Shown here: one piece after another, positions 25,753 through 36,146 of the stretch | How the letters are laid out: every line of letters starts with the position of its first letter | How positions within the stretch are numbered: the stretch's first letter is position 1 | Assembly (NCBI RefSeq): GCF_020400605.1 | Contig: NZ_JAINRD010000005.1 | Span: 186,001-250,000 of the forward strand | DNA: 64,000 nt | Direction of reading: 5' to 3' | Origin: Streptomyces aculeolatus | GTDB lineage: Bacteria; Actinomycetota; Actinomycetes; Streptomycetales; Streptomycetaceae | Translations under genes and position numbers: made by a program | Notes under the pieces: model-generated | Seen by the model: the letters and a program-made list of their open reading frames with translations, nothing else | Told to the model about the DNA's origin: nothing | The model's database searches: none

Positions 25753-27351
25753 ATGCTCGGGCATATGGACACCCCCGGGTTCGGCATCCCCCCGCGGCTC
25801 GCCCGCGGCATGAGCATGGCCGAGCAGCACGAGTACCTGCGCCGCGCGCTCTCCCGCCGCCGCGTGGTCGCCGGCGCGGGCGGGCTGGCCGGCGGGCTGC
25901 TGCTCGCCGGGTGCGGCGACGGCGGTGACGGCGGCGGGGGCGGGGGGTCCCGGCGTACGGACGACTCCCCCGCCGACTCCGTCAGCCCCGCGCCCACCGG
26001 GGCGCCCGCGGCGTTCGGCCGGCACCTGGCGTTCGGCGCCGACCCGCGCAGCCAGATGCGCGTCGGCTGGCAGCTCCCGCTGCCGGTGCGCCGGCCGTAC
26101 GTCCGCTTCGGCACGGACCGCGGCGATCTGGGCGAGCGCGTCGAGGCGGAGGTCCGGCCGCTGAAGACCCCGGCGCTCGGCGGGCTGCCGGCGGTGGAGC
26201 AGCACTACGTGCACGCCGCACTCGACGGGCTGGAGCCCGGCACGGAGTACGTCTACGGGCTCGGCCACGAGGAGTTCGACCCCGCCGCCTCGCCGGGCGC
26301 CGAGGCGCACCTGGCGGGGTTCCGTACCGCGCCCGCCCGGCCGGAGCGCTTCGTCTTCACCGCCTTCGGCGACCAGGGCACCGGCCGCGCCGCCCGCGCG
26401 ATCACCCGGCGCATCGGCGCGCTGCCCGGCGGCCCGCCGGCGTTCCACCTGCACGCCGGCGACATCTGCTACGCCGAGGACTCCGGGCAGGGCCTGGAGG
26501 GCGACCACTACGACGCCCGGGTGTGGGACCGCTTCCTGCGGCAGATCGACCCGGTGTCCTCGCGGGTCCCGTGGATGGCGGCGATGGGCAACCACGACAT
26601 GGAGGCGTGGTACTCCGCCGACGGCTACGGCGGCCAGCGCGCCCGCTGGAGCCTGCCGGACAACGGCTTCGACCCGCGGGAGGCGCCCGGTTCGTACTCC
26701 TTCGTGTACGGCAACGTCGCCGTGGTGGCGCTGGACGCCAACGACGTGTCGTACGAGATCCCCGCCAACCTCGGCTACACCGGCGGCGCGCAGGCGCGCT
26801 GGCTGGACCGGCGGCTCGGGGAGCTGCGCAGGAGGCCGGGCGTCGACTTCCTCGTGGTCTTCTTCCACCACTGCGCGTACTCCACCAGCACGCACGCCTC
26901 GGACGGCGGGGTGCGGGAGCACTTCACACCGCTGTTCGACACCCACCGCGTCGATCTGGTGGTCAACGGCCACAACCACGTCTACGAGCGGACCGACGCG
27001 CTGCGCGCCGGAGCCCTGACCCGGCCGCTGCCCGTCGGCGGCTCGGTGGACACCGAGCGGCACGGCGCGGTCTACGTGACCGCGGGCGGCGGCGGGCGCA
27101 GGCTGTACGACTTCAGCGCGCCGGACAGCTACGAGGGCCGGCGCCGCGACCGCGACGTCGTGCACACCTTCTCCTGGGCGCGCGGAGGCGAGAAGGCCCT
27201 GGAGGACGTGGAGTGGTCGCGGGTGCGCTACACCGGCTACTCGTTCCTCGCGGTGGAGTCCCGGCCGGGCACCGCACCCGCGCTGCGGGTCGCCGCGTAC
27301 GCCGACGACGGCACGCGGATCGACCGCTTCGAGCTGGTACGGGGCCGCTGA
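25753..27351 (+). CDS. Purple acid phosphatase-like metallophosphoesterase, Tat lipoprotein
   Basis: About 532 aa. The N-terminus carries a twin-arginine type signal ([15 protein letters not shown]) ending in a lipobox LLAG|C, so it is expected on the outside of the membrane, folded before export. After a Gly/Asp linker there is a fibronectin-like purple acid phosphatase N-domain ([21 protein letters not shown] style), then the metallophosphoesterase core: [24 protein letters not shown] and [10 protein letters not shown] carry the binuclear metal ligands. Such enzymes release phosphate from extracellular phosphomonoesters. The ATG at 25753 follows AAGGGGG closely; the ATG at 25765 is also possible. 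Its end lies 6 bp from the end of a convergent small gene. Confidence 0.9.
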   Translation: MLGHMDTPGFGIPPRLARGMSMAEQHEYLRRALSRRRVVAGAGGLAGGLLLAGCGDGGDGGGGGGSRRTDDSPADSVSPAPTGAPAAFGRHLAFGADPRSQMRVGWQLPLPVRRPYVRFGTDRGDLGERVEAEVRPLKTPALGGLPAVEQHYVHAALDGLEPGTEYVYGLGHEEFDPAASPGAEAHLAGFRTAPARPERFVFTAFGDQGTGRAARAITRRIGALPGGPPAFHLHAGDICYAEDSGQGLEGDHYDARVWDRFLRQIDPVSSRVPWMAAMGNHDMEAWYSADGYGGQRARWSLPDNGFDPREAPGSYSFVYGNVAVVALDANDVSYEIPANLGYTGGAQARWLDRRLGELRRRPGVDFLVVFFHHCAYSTSTHASDGGVREHFTPLFDTHRVDLVVNGHNHVYERTDALRAGALTRPLPVGGSVDTERHGAVYVTAGGGGRRLYDFSAPDSYEGRRRDRDVVHTFSWARGGEKALEDVEWSRVRYTGYSFLAVESRPGTAPALRVAAYADDGTRIDRFELVRGR

Positions 27352-27357
27352 GCGGGC

Positions 27358-27504
27358 TCAGTGGCCGGTCGAACCGCCGTTGTCGCGGCGGTCGAACGCC
27401 CGCTGCAGCGCGGCGGCGGCGTTCTTCCGGGCGAGGGCGGTGTCCCGGTTCTGCTCGGTGCGGGCGGAGTAGCGGGCGCGGCGGACCGTGGTGGTGGCAG
27501 CCAT
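27358..27504 (-). CDS. Conserved 48-aa basic protein
   Basis: A small protein (MAATTTVRRARYSARTEQNR...) rich in Arg and Ala, predicted mostly helical, with no known domain. The start is well supported: AAGGAG lies 7 nt before the ATG at 27504. The ending DRRDNGGSTGH is polar. Upstream is an AT-rich patch with a perfect inverted repeat, indicating regulated expression. The reading frame continues far upstream, but that part lacks coding character. I recall very similar short proteins in other streptomycetes, without an assigned function. Confidence 0.7.
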   Translation of the reverse strand: MAATTTVRRARYSARTEQNRDTALARKNAAAALQRAFDRRDNGGSTGH

Positions 27505-27632
27505 GGGGCAGCTCCTTGGGGGGCGCTGGAGATACGTGGGGACGCCGCTGGGGCGGGAGCGGCGCCGCAGGGGTGACCTGCCTGTGAGGCGCCATGCCTC
27601 GACCACCGTCGCTTGTTCCGCGAGCGTTCGGC

Positions 27633-27690
27633 TCCTACAAAAGTAGGACGTCAAAGCGTTCTTGTCTCGCCATATACTCGGGCTTCCTAC
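27633..27690. promoter_or_regulatory. Promoter region with TCCTAC/GTAGGA palindrome
   Basis: TCCTAC (27633-27638), AAAA, GTAGGA (27643-27648) form a perfect 16-bp palindrome, and a further TCCTAC half-site lies at 27685-27690. Just upstream of the palindrome on the minus strand is TTTGACGTC, giving a TTGACG -35-like element. The stretch is markedly AT-richer than its surroundings. It lies 130-190 bp upstream of the 48-aa gene and is the likely operator/promoter of that gene. Confidence 0.55.
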
Positions 27691-27727
27691 TATCTGAGAC
27701 GACACCCCCTCCGACCTGCGGTGATCG

Positions 27728-28438
27728 TCAGGTGTCCAGGGTGTCGAGCAGCGCCGCGAGCTGGCCGGGCGACGTGATGCGGCGCACACCCGCGGGCGGG
27801 TCCCCGGCCGCGGGCGGGGACGCGCCGCGGTCCAGCCAGATCCCCGTCAGCCCCGCCGCGTCCGCCCCCGCCGCGTCGGTGTCCGGCCGGTCGCCCACGT
27901 AGGCGACGCGCTCAGGCGGCAGCCCGAGGGAGGCGCAGGCGGCGTGGAAGGCGCCGGCGGCGGGCTTGGCGACACCAAGCTCCTCGGAGCACACCAGCGC
28001 CTCGAAGCGGTCGTGCACGCCGATGGCGCGGAGCTTCTCCTCCTGGTGCGGGGCGCTGTTGTTGGACAGCAGGCCGTGCCGGCGACGCGGGGCGAGGGCG
28101 TCGAGCGCCGGCACGACGTCCGGGAAGACCCGCCAGTGCCGCCGGTACGCGGCCAGGTAGCCGGCCATCCAGACGTCGGCCTCGGCGTCGGTCAGCGGCC
28201 GGCGCGCGAGCACCCGTGCCCGCTCGCGGCGCTGGGCCACGAAGGTGAACTCGCCGGCGAGATAGCGGTCCACGTACTCCTCGGAGACCGCGTGCCAGTG
28301 CGCCGCGGCCTCCTCGGGCGAGGCGTACCGGCCCAGCAGCCCTCGGGCGGTCAGGTACTCCAGCGCGGCGCGCCGCTCGGCCCCGGAGTGGTCGAAGATC
28401 GTGTCGTCGATGTCCCAGACCACGGCGAGTATCCGCAT
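27728..28438 (-). CDS. HAD-superfamily hydrolase
   Basis: A 236-aa haloacid dehalogenase-like hydrolase, subfamily IA. The nucleophile motif is WDIDDTIFD near residue 9, with Asp pair D10/D12; motif II is LLSNNS with Ser/Asn; motif III Lys is in GVAKPAAGAFHAA; motif IV is YVGDRPDTDAAGADAAG. A helical cap of about 80 residues sits between motifs I and II. The ATG at 28438 has TACCGT 7 nt upstream, again a leaderless pattern. These enzymes act as phosphatases on small metabolites; the substrate is not predictable. It follows the FMN protein gene on the same strand after about 70 bp. Confidence 0.9.
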   Translation of the reverse strand: MRILAVVWDIDDTIFDHSGAERRAALEYLTARGLLGRYASPEEAAAHWHAVSEEYVDRYLAGEFTFVAQRRERARVLARRPLTDAEADVWMAGYLAAYRRHWRVFPDVVPALDALAPRRRHGLLSNNSAPHQEEKLRAIGVHDRFEALVCSEELGVAKPAAGAFHAACASLGLPPERVAYVGDRPDTDAAGADAAGLTGIWLDRGASPPAAGDPPAGVRRITSPGQLAALLDTLDT

Positions 28439-28445
28439 GTCATCG

Positions 28446-28451
28446 ACGGTA
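28446..28451 (-). promoter_or_regulatory. -10 hexamer before the HAD hydrolase
   Basis: TACCGT on the minus strand with a 7-nt gap to the ATG at 28438 and no ribosome-binding site; probable leaderless start. Confidence 0.45.
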
Positions 28452-28509
28452 GCGCGAAAGCCGGGCCGACGAGCCCGGGGAGCCCGGCGAGCGGGCCGGC
28501 CGGGGGGCC

Positions 28510-30093
28510 TCAGACGGTGAAGCGGTCCGGGTCGGCCGCAGCCCAGTCCGCGGCCCAGGCCCGGGGCGGCTCGGCCAGCAGCTGCCCGGGCGCCGGGGGC
28601 GGCAGCGGCCGGTCGTCGCGGCGTACGGCGCGGGGCTCGATCCGGACGCGCAGCTGGTGCCGGCGCAGCTGGGCGGGGTCGTCCACGCCCATCGCCGACA
28701 TGATCTCCAGGGCGCTCTGCACGGTGGCGCGCTGGAAGCGCTCGACCCGCACGGTCTTGTCGGCCACGTCCAGCGCCCGCACCCGGCGCGGGTCCTGGGT
28801 GGTCACGCCGACCGGGCAGGTGTTGGTGTGGCAGCGCTGGGTCTGCAGGCAGCCGAGGGCGAACATCATCGCGCGGGCCGAGTTGGCGTAGTCCGCGCCC
28901 TGTACGAGCCGCTTGACGAGGTCGGCGCCGGTGGCGACCTTGCCCGCGACGCCGATACGGATCCGGTCCCGCAGCCCGGTGCCGATCAGCGCGCCGTGGA
29001 CGGCCGCCAGCCCCTGGGTGAGCGGGGCGCCGATGTTGTCGGCGAACTCCAGCGGCCCCGCCCCCGTACCGCCTTCCGAGCCGTCGACCAGGATGAAGTC
29101 CGGCGTGGTGCCCTCGTCGAGCATCGCCTTGCAGACCGCGAGGAGCTGCACCCGCGAGCCCACGCACAGCTTGATCCCGGCCGGCTTGCCGCCGGCCAGC
29201 TCCCGCATCCCGGCGACGAACCGCACCAGCTCGCGCGGGGTGGAGAAGGCCCGGTGGTACGGCGGCGAGACCACGGTCTCGCCCCGGGGCACGCCGCGCG
29301 TACGGGCGATCATGGCGTCGACCTTGGCGCCGGGCAGCAGCCCGCCGATGCCGGGCTTGGCGCCCTGGGACAGCTTCAGCGACACGCACTTGACCCGGTC
29401 GTCGGCCGCCTTGTCGGCGAACTGCCGGGCGTCGAAGCCGCCGTCCGGGGTGCGGCAGCCGAAGTAGCCGGTGCCGATCTCCCACACCAGGTCGCCGCCG
29501 GGCCGCAGGTGGAACTCGGAGATGCCGCCCTCGCCGGTGTCGTGCGCGAAGCCGCCGCGGGCGGCGCCGCCGTTGAGCGCGAGGATGGCGTGGGAGGACA
29601 GGGCGCCGAAGCTCATCGCGGAAACGTTCAGCAGCGCCATGTCGTACGGCCTGGTGCAGTCGGGGCCGCCGACGCGGACCCGCGGCGGGGTGGTGGGCAT
29701 CCGCACCGGGGCCATGGAGTGCACGAGGAACTGGTAGCCGGGGACCTCGACGTCGCGCTCGGTGCCGAAGGGCTCCTCGGCGTCGGTCCCCTTGGCGCGC
29801 TCGTACACGATGCTGCGGACGTTGCGGTCGAAGGGCCGGCCGTCGAAGTTCCGCTCGATGAAGTACTGCTGCATCTCGGGGCGGAGCTTCTCCAGCAGGA
29901 AGCGCAGGTGGCCCACCAGCGGGTAGTTCCGCAGCACCGAGTGGCGGCGCTGGAGCAGGTCCCACACGCCGAGCGCCGCGAGCGCGAGCAGCACGCCCGC
30001 GGCCGGCCACCACCCGGCCGAGACCAGCGTCGCGGCGAGGGTGCACCCGATGGCGGCCACGACGACGGCGGCGAAGAAGCTCGTCCTCTTCAT
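28510..30093 (-). CDS. Membrane-anchored FMN-binding glutamate synthase-like protein
   Basis: A 527-aa protein with two N-terminal hydrophobic helices (about residues 7-48) followed by the FMN/alpha subdomain of glutamate synthase. Signatures include DMALLNVSAMSFGALSSHAI, NGGAARGGFAHDTGEGGISEF, the VKCVSLKLSQGAKPGIGG loop, VDGSEGGTGAGPLEFADN and the cysteine cluster CLQTQRCHTNTCPVG expected to bind an Fe-S centre. It lacks the glutamine amidotransferase domain, so it resembles the archaeal-type/GltB2-like stand-alone FMN domain whose physiological reaction is unsettled. It neighbours proline-to-glutamate genes, but a hairpin terminator separates them, so a functional link is only suggestive. 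Confidence 0.88.
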   Translation of the reverse strand: MKRTSFFAAVVVAAIGCTLAATLVSAGWWPAAGVLLALAALGVWDLLQRRHSVLRNYPLVGHLRFLLEKLRPEMQQYFIERNFDGRPFDRNVRSIVYERAKGTDAEEPFGTERDVEVPGYQFLVHSMAPVRMPTTPPRVRVGGPDCTRPYDMALLNVSAMSFGALSSHAILALNGGAARGGFAHDTGEGGISEFHLRPGGDLVWEIGTGYFGCRTPDGGFDARQFADKAADDRVKCVSLKLSQGAKPGIGGLLPGAKVDAMIARTRGVPRGETVVSPPYHRAFSTPRELVRFVAGMRELAGGKPAGIKLCVGSRVQLLAVCKAMLDEGTTPDFILVDGSEGGTGAGPLEFADNIGAPLTQGLAAVHGALIGTGLRDRIRIGVAGKVATGADLVKRLVQGADYANSARAMMFALGCLQTQRCHTNTCPVGVTTQDPRRVRALDVADKTVRVERFQRATVQSALEIMSAMGVDDPAQLRRHQLRVRIEPRAVRRDDRPLPPPAPGQLLAEPPRAWAADWAAADPDRFTV

Positions 30094-30134
30094 ACGCCGT
30101 CCATACGACCACAGCCCCGGCCCGCGCGCACGGG

Positions 30135-30200
30135 ACCGCCCCCGGCCGACGGGGGAGGCGACCGGGGGCGGTGTACGGAGGGACCGCGCGGGGGCGGTCC
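30135..30200 (-). terminator. Two hairpins after the P5C dehydrogenase gene
   Basis: GGACCGC/GCGGTCC at 30181-30200 comes first after the pruA stop. A larger hairpin follows with ACCGCCCCCGG (30135-30145) pairing with CCGGGGGCGGT (30162-30172). Together they should end the proline catabolic transcript before the FMN-protein gene. Confidence 0.7.
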
Positions 30201-30208
30201 GTGGGGCG

Positions 30209-31840
<1,632 letters not shown>

Positions 31841-31901
31841 GGTTGCCGTTCTCCTTCGGGGTGCTGAGCCTCGCGGGGCTCTCGGGGGCTCGCGGGGGTC
31901 G

Positions 31902-32828
31902 TCATCGGCGGCCGGCCAGGGCACGCAGGAAGAAGGCGGTGTTCGCCGGGCGCTCGGCGAGCCTGCGCATGAAGTAGCCGTACCAGTCGGTGCCGTAGGG
32001 GGTGTAGACGCGGACCCGGTGGCCCTCGGCCGCCAGGCGGTGCTGCTCCTGCGGGCGGATGCCGTAGAGCATCTGGAACTCGTACTCGTCGTGCTTGCGG
32101 CCGTGGCGGCGGGCCAGTTCCTGGGTGATGGCGATCATCCGGGGGTCGTGCGTGCCGACCATGGGGTAGCCGCGGCCGGTCATGAGGACCTTCAGGCAGC
32201 GCACGTACGCCCGGTCGACCTCCTGCCGGTCCTGGAAGGCGACGACGGCCGGCTCCTTGTACGCGCCCTTGACCAGCCGCACCCGGGACCCCTCGCCGGC
32301 GAGGTCGCGGCAGTCCTCCTCGGTGCGGAAGAGGTACGACTGCAGCACGGCGCCGGTCTGCGGGAAGCGCTCGCGCAGGGTGCGCAGGACGGCGAGGGTG
32401 GAGTCGACGGTGGTGTGGTCCTCCATGTCGAGGGTGACCGTGGTGCCGGCCGCGGCGGCGGCTTCGACCACCGGAGTGACGTGGGCGAGCGCGAGGTCGT
32501 GGCCGCCGGGCAGCGCCTGGCCGAAGGCGGAGAGCTTCACGGACATCTCGGCGCGGGTGCCGAGCCCTTCGCCGGACAGCGCCTCGGTGAGCCTGAGGTA
32601 CGCGTCGCGGGCGCGCAGCGCCTCGCGGGGGTCGGTGACGTCCTCGCCGAGGTGGTCGAGGGTGACCTCCAGGCCGCGGGCGGCCAGGTCGCGGACGGCG
32701 GCGACGGCGTCGGCCAGCTCCTCGCCGGCGACGAAGCGCGCGACGACCTGGCGGCTGACCGGCGCGGCCGAGACGGCGCGACGGATTCCGTCGCTGCGCG
32801 CGGCGGCGAGAAGCACGGGACCCAGCAC
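31902..32828 (-). CDS. pruB: Proline dehydrogenase (monofunctional)
   Basis: A 308-aa FAD-dependent enzyme that oxidises proline to pyrroline-5-carboxylate at the membrane/quinone level. The barrel signatures are LEVTLDHLGEDVT near residue 50, EMSVKLSAFG, TVTLDMEDHTTVDSTL, VLQSYLFRTEEDC, RVRLVKGAYKEP and YEFQMLYGIRPQEQ, with YTPYGTDWYGYFMRRLAERPAN at the end (arginine pair for the substrate carboxylate). The GTG start at 32828 was chosen because GGAGG lies 8 nt upstream; the open frame continues to an earlier unsupported start. It is divergent from the PucR-family regulator, with a palindrome in the 130-bp gap. Confidence 0.96.
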   Translation of the reverse strand: MLGPVLLAAARSDGIRRAVSAAPVSRQVVARFVAGEELADAVAAVRDLAARGLEVTLDHLGEDVTDPREALRARDAYLRLTEALSGEGLGTRAEMSVKLSAFGQALPGGHDLALAHVTPVVEAAAAAGTTVTLDMEDHTTVDSTLAVLRTLRERFPQTGAVLQSYLFRTEEDCRDLAGEGSRVRLVKGAYKEPAVVAFQDRQEVDRAYVRCLKVLMTGRGYPMVGTHDPRMIAITQELARRHGRKHDEYEFQMLYGIRPQEQHRLAAEGHRVRVYTPYGTDWYGYFMRRLAERPANTAFFLRALAGRR

Positions 32829-32927
32829 TGGGCACCTCCACGGTCGGGGCGCAGGTAACACCTCCGTGAAATCTAAGGACCGCTTCGATCGTGGGCCAGC
32901 GACACCTGTCACGCATCCGAGAGCCCG

Positions 32928-32949
32928 CTCTCATACAGATGTATGAGAG
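32928..32949. promoter_or_regulatory. Perfect palindrome, candidate operator of the PucR regulator
   Basis: CTCTCATAC and GTATGAGAG form 9-base arms around AGAT, immediately upstream of (9 nt from) the pucR-type ATG and overlapping its GAGAGG ribosome-binding site. It also lies 100 bp upstream of the divergent proline dehydrogenase start. Binding here could block the regulator's own translation initiation region/transcription and activate proline catabolism. Confidence 0.7.
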
Positions 32950-32958
32950 GCTGCGGTC

Positions 32959-34311
32959 ATGCGCGGCGACTACCAGCAGTTGGTGGACGAGGTCTCGGCG
33001 GCGCTCGGCGCCCCCGCCACCCTGGAGGACCGGGACTTCGGGCTGATCGCCTTCGGCGTCCACGACACGGGCGACGGCTCGTCGGGCGGCGTCTCCTCGC
33101 TCATGGACCCGGTGCGCACGAAGTCCATCCTGCACCGCCGCTCCACGGCGGCGGTGCGGGCGTGGTTCGAGGCGTACGGGATCGCCCGCGCGACCGGGCC
33201 CCTGCGGATCCCGCCAGACCCCTCCGCGGGGGTGCTCACCGGGCGGATCTGCCTGCCGGCGCGGCACGACGGCGTGGTGCAGGGGTACGTCTGGCTGCTC
33301 GACGACGGGCATCTGGCGGACGTCGAGCTGGGCGGGCCCGGCCGGGCGCCGGACCCGCGGATCGCGCAGGCCATGCGGACGGCGGCCCGGATCGGGGCGC
33401 TGCTGGCGGCGGAGACCCGGGCGGGTGCGGCGGCCGGGGCGCTGCTGCACGACGTGCTCGCGGGTCCGGCGGCGGGGCGGGAGGCGGCGCTGGCGGAGCT
33501 GCGGGACGCGCTGCCGGGCGGTGCGGCGGGGCCGGTGGCGGCGGTGGCGGTGCTGCCCTGGCGGCCTGCGGACCCGGCGGCACCGGGCCCCGGGCTGCCG
33601 CGGACGGCGGCGACGGCGGTGGTACGGCTGCGGGGGGCCGGCGGCGGCCGGGACGCGGCGGGTACGGAGGCGGAGCCCGCGTCCGGGCCCGGCGGGGAGG
33701 CGGCGCCGGTACGGGCGCTGGCGGCGCTGGTGTTCCTGCCGTCCGCGGGCGCGGTGGAGCCGGCGGTGACGGCGGCGGAGCGGCTGCTCAGCGCCGCGGG
33801 GGGCAGGGCGCCGGGAGCGGCGGCGCGGAGCGGAGCGCGTACCCGCGCCGGCGCGACGGGCCCCGAGCCCGCCGCGTCCGGTGCGGCGGCCGCGGCCGCC
33901 GCACCGGAGGCGGTCGCCGGTGTCGGCGACGGGCGGGCCGGGCTCGCCGGGCTGCCCGGCAGCTGGCGCGAGGCGCTGGCCGCCGCCCGGGCGGCGTGGG
34001 CCGCACCGCGCCTGGGCCCGGTGGCGCGCTGGCCGGACATCGGCCCGTACCGGCTGCTCACCGACCTGCCCGGCGGCGTCGACCCGGTGGTCGGCCGGCT
34101 GCTGGAGCCGGCGCACGCGGAACTGGCCCGCACCGCGGAAGTGTACCTGGACCACGCCGGCCAGGCCGCCCGTACCGCCGCCGCGCTGGGCATCCACCGG
34201 CAGACGCTGTACTACCGGCTGTCCCGGGTCGAGGAGCTGACCGGCCTCGACCTCACCTCCGGCGAGGACCGCCTGCTGCTCCACATGGCCCTGAAGTCCG
34301 CCCGCCTCTGA
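32959..34311 (+). CDS. PucR-family transcriptional regulator of proline catabolism
   Basis: A 450-aa protein with a GAF-like N-terminal sensing region (about residues 1-160), a long Ala/Gly-rich middle, and a PucR C-terminal HTH. The HTH is shown by AARTAAALGIHRQTLYYRLS and VEELTGLDLTSGEDRLLLH near residues 395-445. Actinobacterial PucR proteins divergent from proline dehydrogenase (PutR type) activate the proline genes in response to proline. The ATG start is preceded by GAGAGG within the palindrome. The middle region (about 200-330) is low-complexity Ala/Gly/Pro and looks expanded relative to compact family members. Confidence 0.9.
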   Translation: MRGDYQQLVDEVSAALGAPATLEDRDFGLIAFGVHDTGDGSSGGVSSLMDPVRTKSILHRRSTAAVRAWFEAYGIARATGPLRIPPDPSAGVLTGRICLPARHDGVVQGYVWLLDDGHLADVELGGPGRAPDPRIAQAMRTAARIGALLAAETRAGAAAGALLHDVLAGPAAGREAALAELRDALPGGAAGPVAAVAVLPWRPADPAAPGPGLPRTAATAVVRLRGAGGGRDAAGTEAEPASGPGGEAAPVRALAALVFLPSAGAVEPAVTAAERLLSAAGGRAPGAAARSGARTRAGATGPEPAASGAAAAAAAPEAVAGVGDGRAGLAGLPGSWREALAAARAAWAAPRLGPVARWPDIGPYRLLTDLPGGVDPVVGRLLEPAHAELARTAEVYLDHAGQAARTAAALGIHRQTLYYRLSRVEELTGLDLTSGEDRLLLHMALKSARL

Positions 34312-34417
34312 CCGCGCGGAGGACCGAACGCGAAGAACCGGGACGCCGCGCCCGCCCCGGACGGCACGGCCGGGGGGCGCGCCCGGCCCGCCCCCTGACG
34401 GGCCAGGCGCCCCCGGG

Positions 34418-34551
34418 CCCGCCACGGGAGTGGGCGGACCGGGAGTTCCGGCGCCGGGGACCGGGCCCGCCACGGGGGTGGGCCGGGCCGGAAGTCCCCG
34501 GCGCCGGTGGCCCGGCCCGCCACGGGGGTGAGACGGACCGGGGGTTCGTCA
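34418..34551. repeat. Tandem repeat of about 48-50 bp, nearly three copies
   Basis: Copies begin with CCCGCCACGGG at 34418, 34466 and 34516, giving spacings of 48 and 50 bp; each continues with (G/A)GTGGG, a purine/C-rich part and a GTTCC/GTCCC plus GGCGCCGG segment. The third copy is truncated at the stop of the MFS gene. The array lies between the convergent PucR and MFS genes, and individual units contain short GGCGCC symmetries that could act as terminators. Confidence 0.75.
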
Positions 34552-34553
34552 GC

Positions 34554-36077
34554 TCAGCCCAGGTGCGCCGCCGGCGCGGCGGCGGCCGCACCCGCGCGGT
34601 CGGGGCGGGGGGTGTTCATCAGCACCGCGACCACCACCGCGACCGCGAGCAGAGTGACCGACGCGACCAGGTACGCGGAGGTGAAGCCCTCGACGAGCCC
34701 CGCCTTGACCACGTCCGGCACCGGCCCGCCCGCGGCCCGCCGCTCCTCCAGCGCCCCCGCGTCCGGCACCCGCTCGGCGAGGTAGTCGGCGGTGGCGCTG
34801 GTGGCCACGGTGTTGAGCAGCGCGGTGCCGATCGAGCCGCCGATCTGCTGCGAGGTGTTGACCGTCGCCGAGGCGACGCCGGCCTCCTCCTCGCGGACGC
34901 CGTGGGTGGCGTAGTTGATCGCGGGGGCCATCACCAGGCCCATCCCGACGCCCACCACCAGCTCCGCCGGCAGCACCCCGGCCGCGTACGAGGAGCCGGC
35001 GTCCAGCGTCGCCAGCCACCCGGTGCCCGCCGCGGCGCAGAGCAGGCCGGGGACGATCAGCGCCCGCGGCGGCACCTTGGGCAGCAGCCGGCCGGCGAGC
35101 CCGCCGGCGCCGACCAGCACCCCGGCGGCCAGCGGCAGGAACGCCACCCCGGTCTTCAGCGCCGAGTACCCCATGACGACCTGCATGTAGTACGTGAGGA
35201 AGAGGAACATCGCGAACATCCCCACGGTGGCCAGCGCGATGCTCAGGAACGCGCTCCCCCGGGCCCGGCTCTGCAGCACCCGCAGCGGCAGCAGCGGCTC
35301 CGCCGCGTTGCGCTCGTACAGCACGAAGCCGGTGAGCAGCGCGACGCCGAGGAAGAGCAGGCCGAGCACGACCCCGGAGTCCCAGCCCTCGGACTCCGCC
35401 TCGCTGCACCCGTAGACGACGGCGACCAGGCCGGTCACGGCGAGCAGCGCGCCGGGCACGTCGATCTTCCGCCGCTGCTGCTGGCGGGTGTCGGCGGGCA
35501 GCACCCACCAGCCGGCCGCGGCCGCCACCGCGATGGGGACGTTGACGTACAGGCACCAGCGCCAGTCCAGGTACTCGGTCAGCGCCCCGCCGGTGACCAG
35601 GCCGATCGCGCCGCCGCCGGCCGCGATCGCGCCGAAGATGCCGAAGGCGCGGGCGCGTTCGCGCTGCTCGGTGAAGCTCGTCGTGAGCAGCGACAGCGCC
35701 GCCGGCGCGAGCAGTGCGGCGAACGCCCCCTGCGCGGCCCGCGCGCCCAGCAGCGCGCCGAAGCCGGGCGCCGCGCCGCCGACCGCGGAGGCGGCGGCGA
35801 AGCCGACGAGCCCGGTCAGGAAGGCCCGCCGGCGGCCGGTGTAGTCGGCGATCCGGCCGCCGAGGAGCAGCAGGCCGCCGAAGGCCAGGGTGTACGCGGT
35901 GATCACCCACTGCCGGTCTCCGTCGGAGATGTCCAGGTCCGCCTGGGCGGACGGCAGTGCGATGTTCACGATCGTGACGTCCAGGACGATCATGAGCTGC
36001 GCCAGCCCGATGAAGGCGAGCGCGAGCCAGCGCCGCGGGTCGGCCGCCGCGGCCGTCTCGTTTTTTGTAGTGTCCAT
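34554..36077 (-). CDS. DHA2-family MFS transporter
   Basis: A 507-aa, probably 14-helix drug:proton antiporter. Motif D1 is MIVLDVTIVNIALPSAQADL in helix 1, motif A is GGRIADYTGRRRAFL, motif C is GAIAAGGGAIGLVTGGALTE and QQIGGSIGTAL lies in a late helix. The ATG at 36077 has AAAGG 8 nt upstream. It is the second gene of a TetR-MFS pair, 69 bp downstream of the regulator. The substrate is unknown; such pairs are usually induced by the exported compound through the TetR protein. Confidence 0.93.
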   Translation of the reverse strand: MDTTKNETAAAADPRRWLALAFIGLAQLMIVLDVTIVNIALPSAQADLDISDGDRQWVITAYTLAFGGLLLLGGRIADYTGRRRAFLTGLVGFAAASAVGGAAPGFGALLGARAAQGAFAALLAPAALSLLTTSFTEQRERARAFGIFGAIAAGGGAIGLVTGGALTEYLDWRWCLYVNVPIAVAAAAGWWVLPADTRQQQRRKIDVPGALLAVTGLVAVVYGCSEAESEGWDSGVVLGLLFLGVALLTGFVLYERNAAEPLLPLRVLQSRARGSAFLSIALATVGMFAMFLFLTYYMQVVMGYSALKTGVAFLPLAAGVLVGAGGLAGRLLPKVPPRALIVPGLLCAAAGTGWLATLDAGSSYAAGVLPAELVVGVGMGLVMAPAINYATHGVREEEAGVASATVNTSQQIGGSIGTALLNTVATSATADYLAERVPDAGALEERRAAGGPVPDVVKAGLVEGFTSAYLVASVTLLAVAVVVAVLMNTPRPDRAGAAAAAPAAHLG

Positions 36078-36146
36078 GCCACTACCTTTCTCGTGCGTGG
36101 TCCGGGTTCGGGTGGCTGCGTGCGGGGCTTGCGGGCGGTACGGGCG

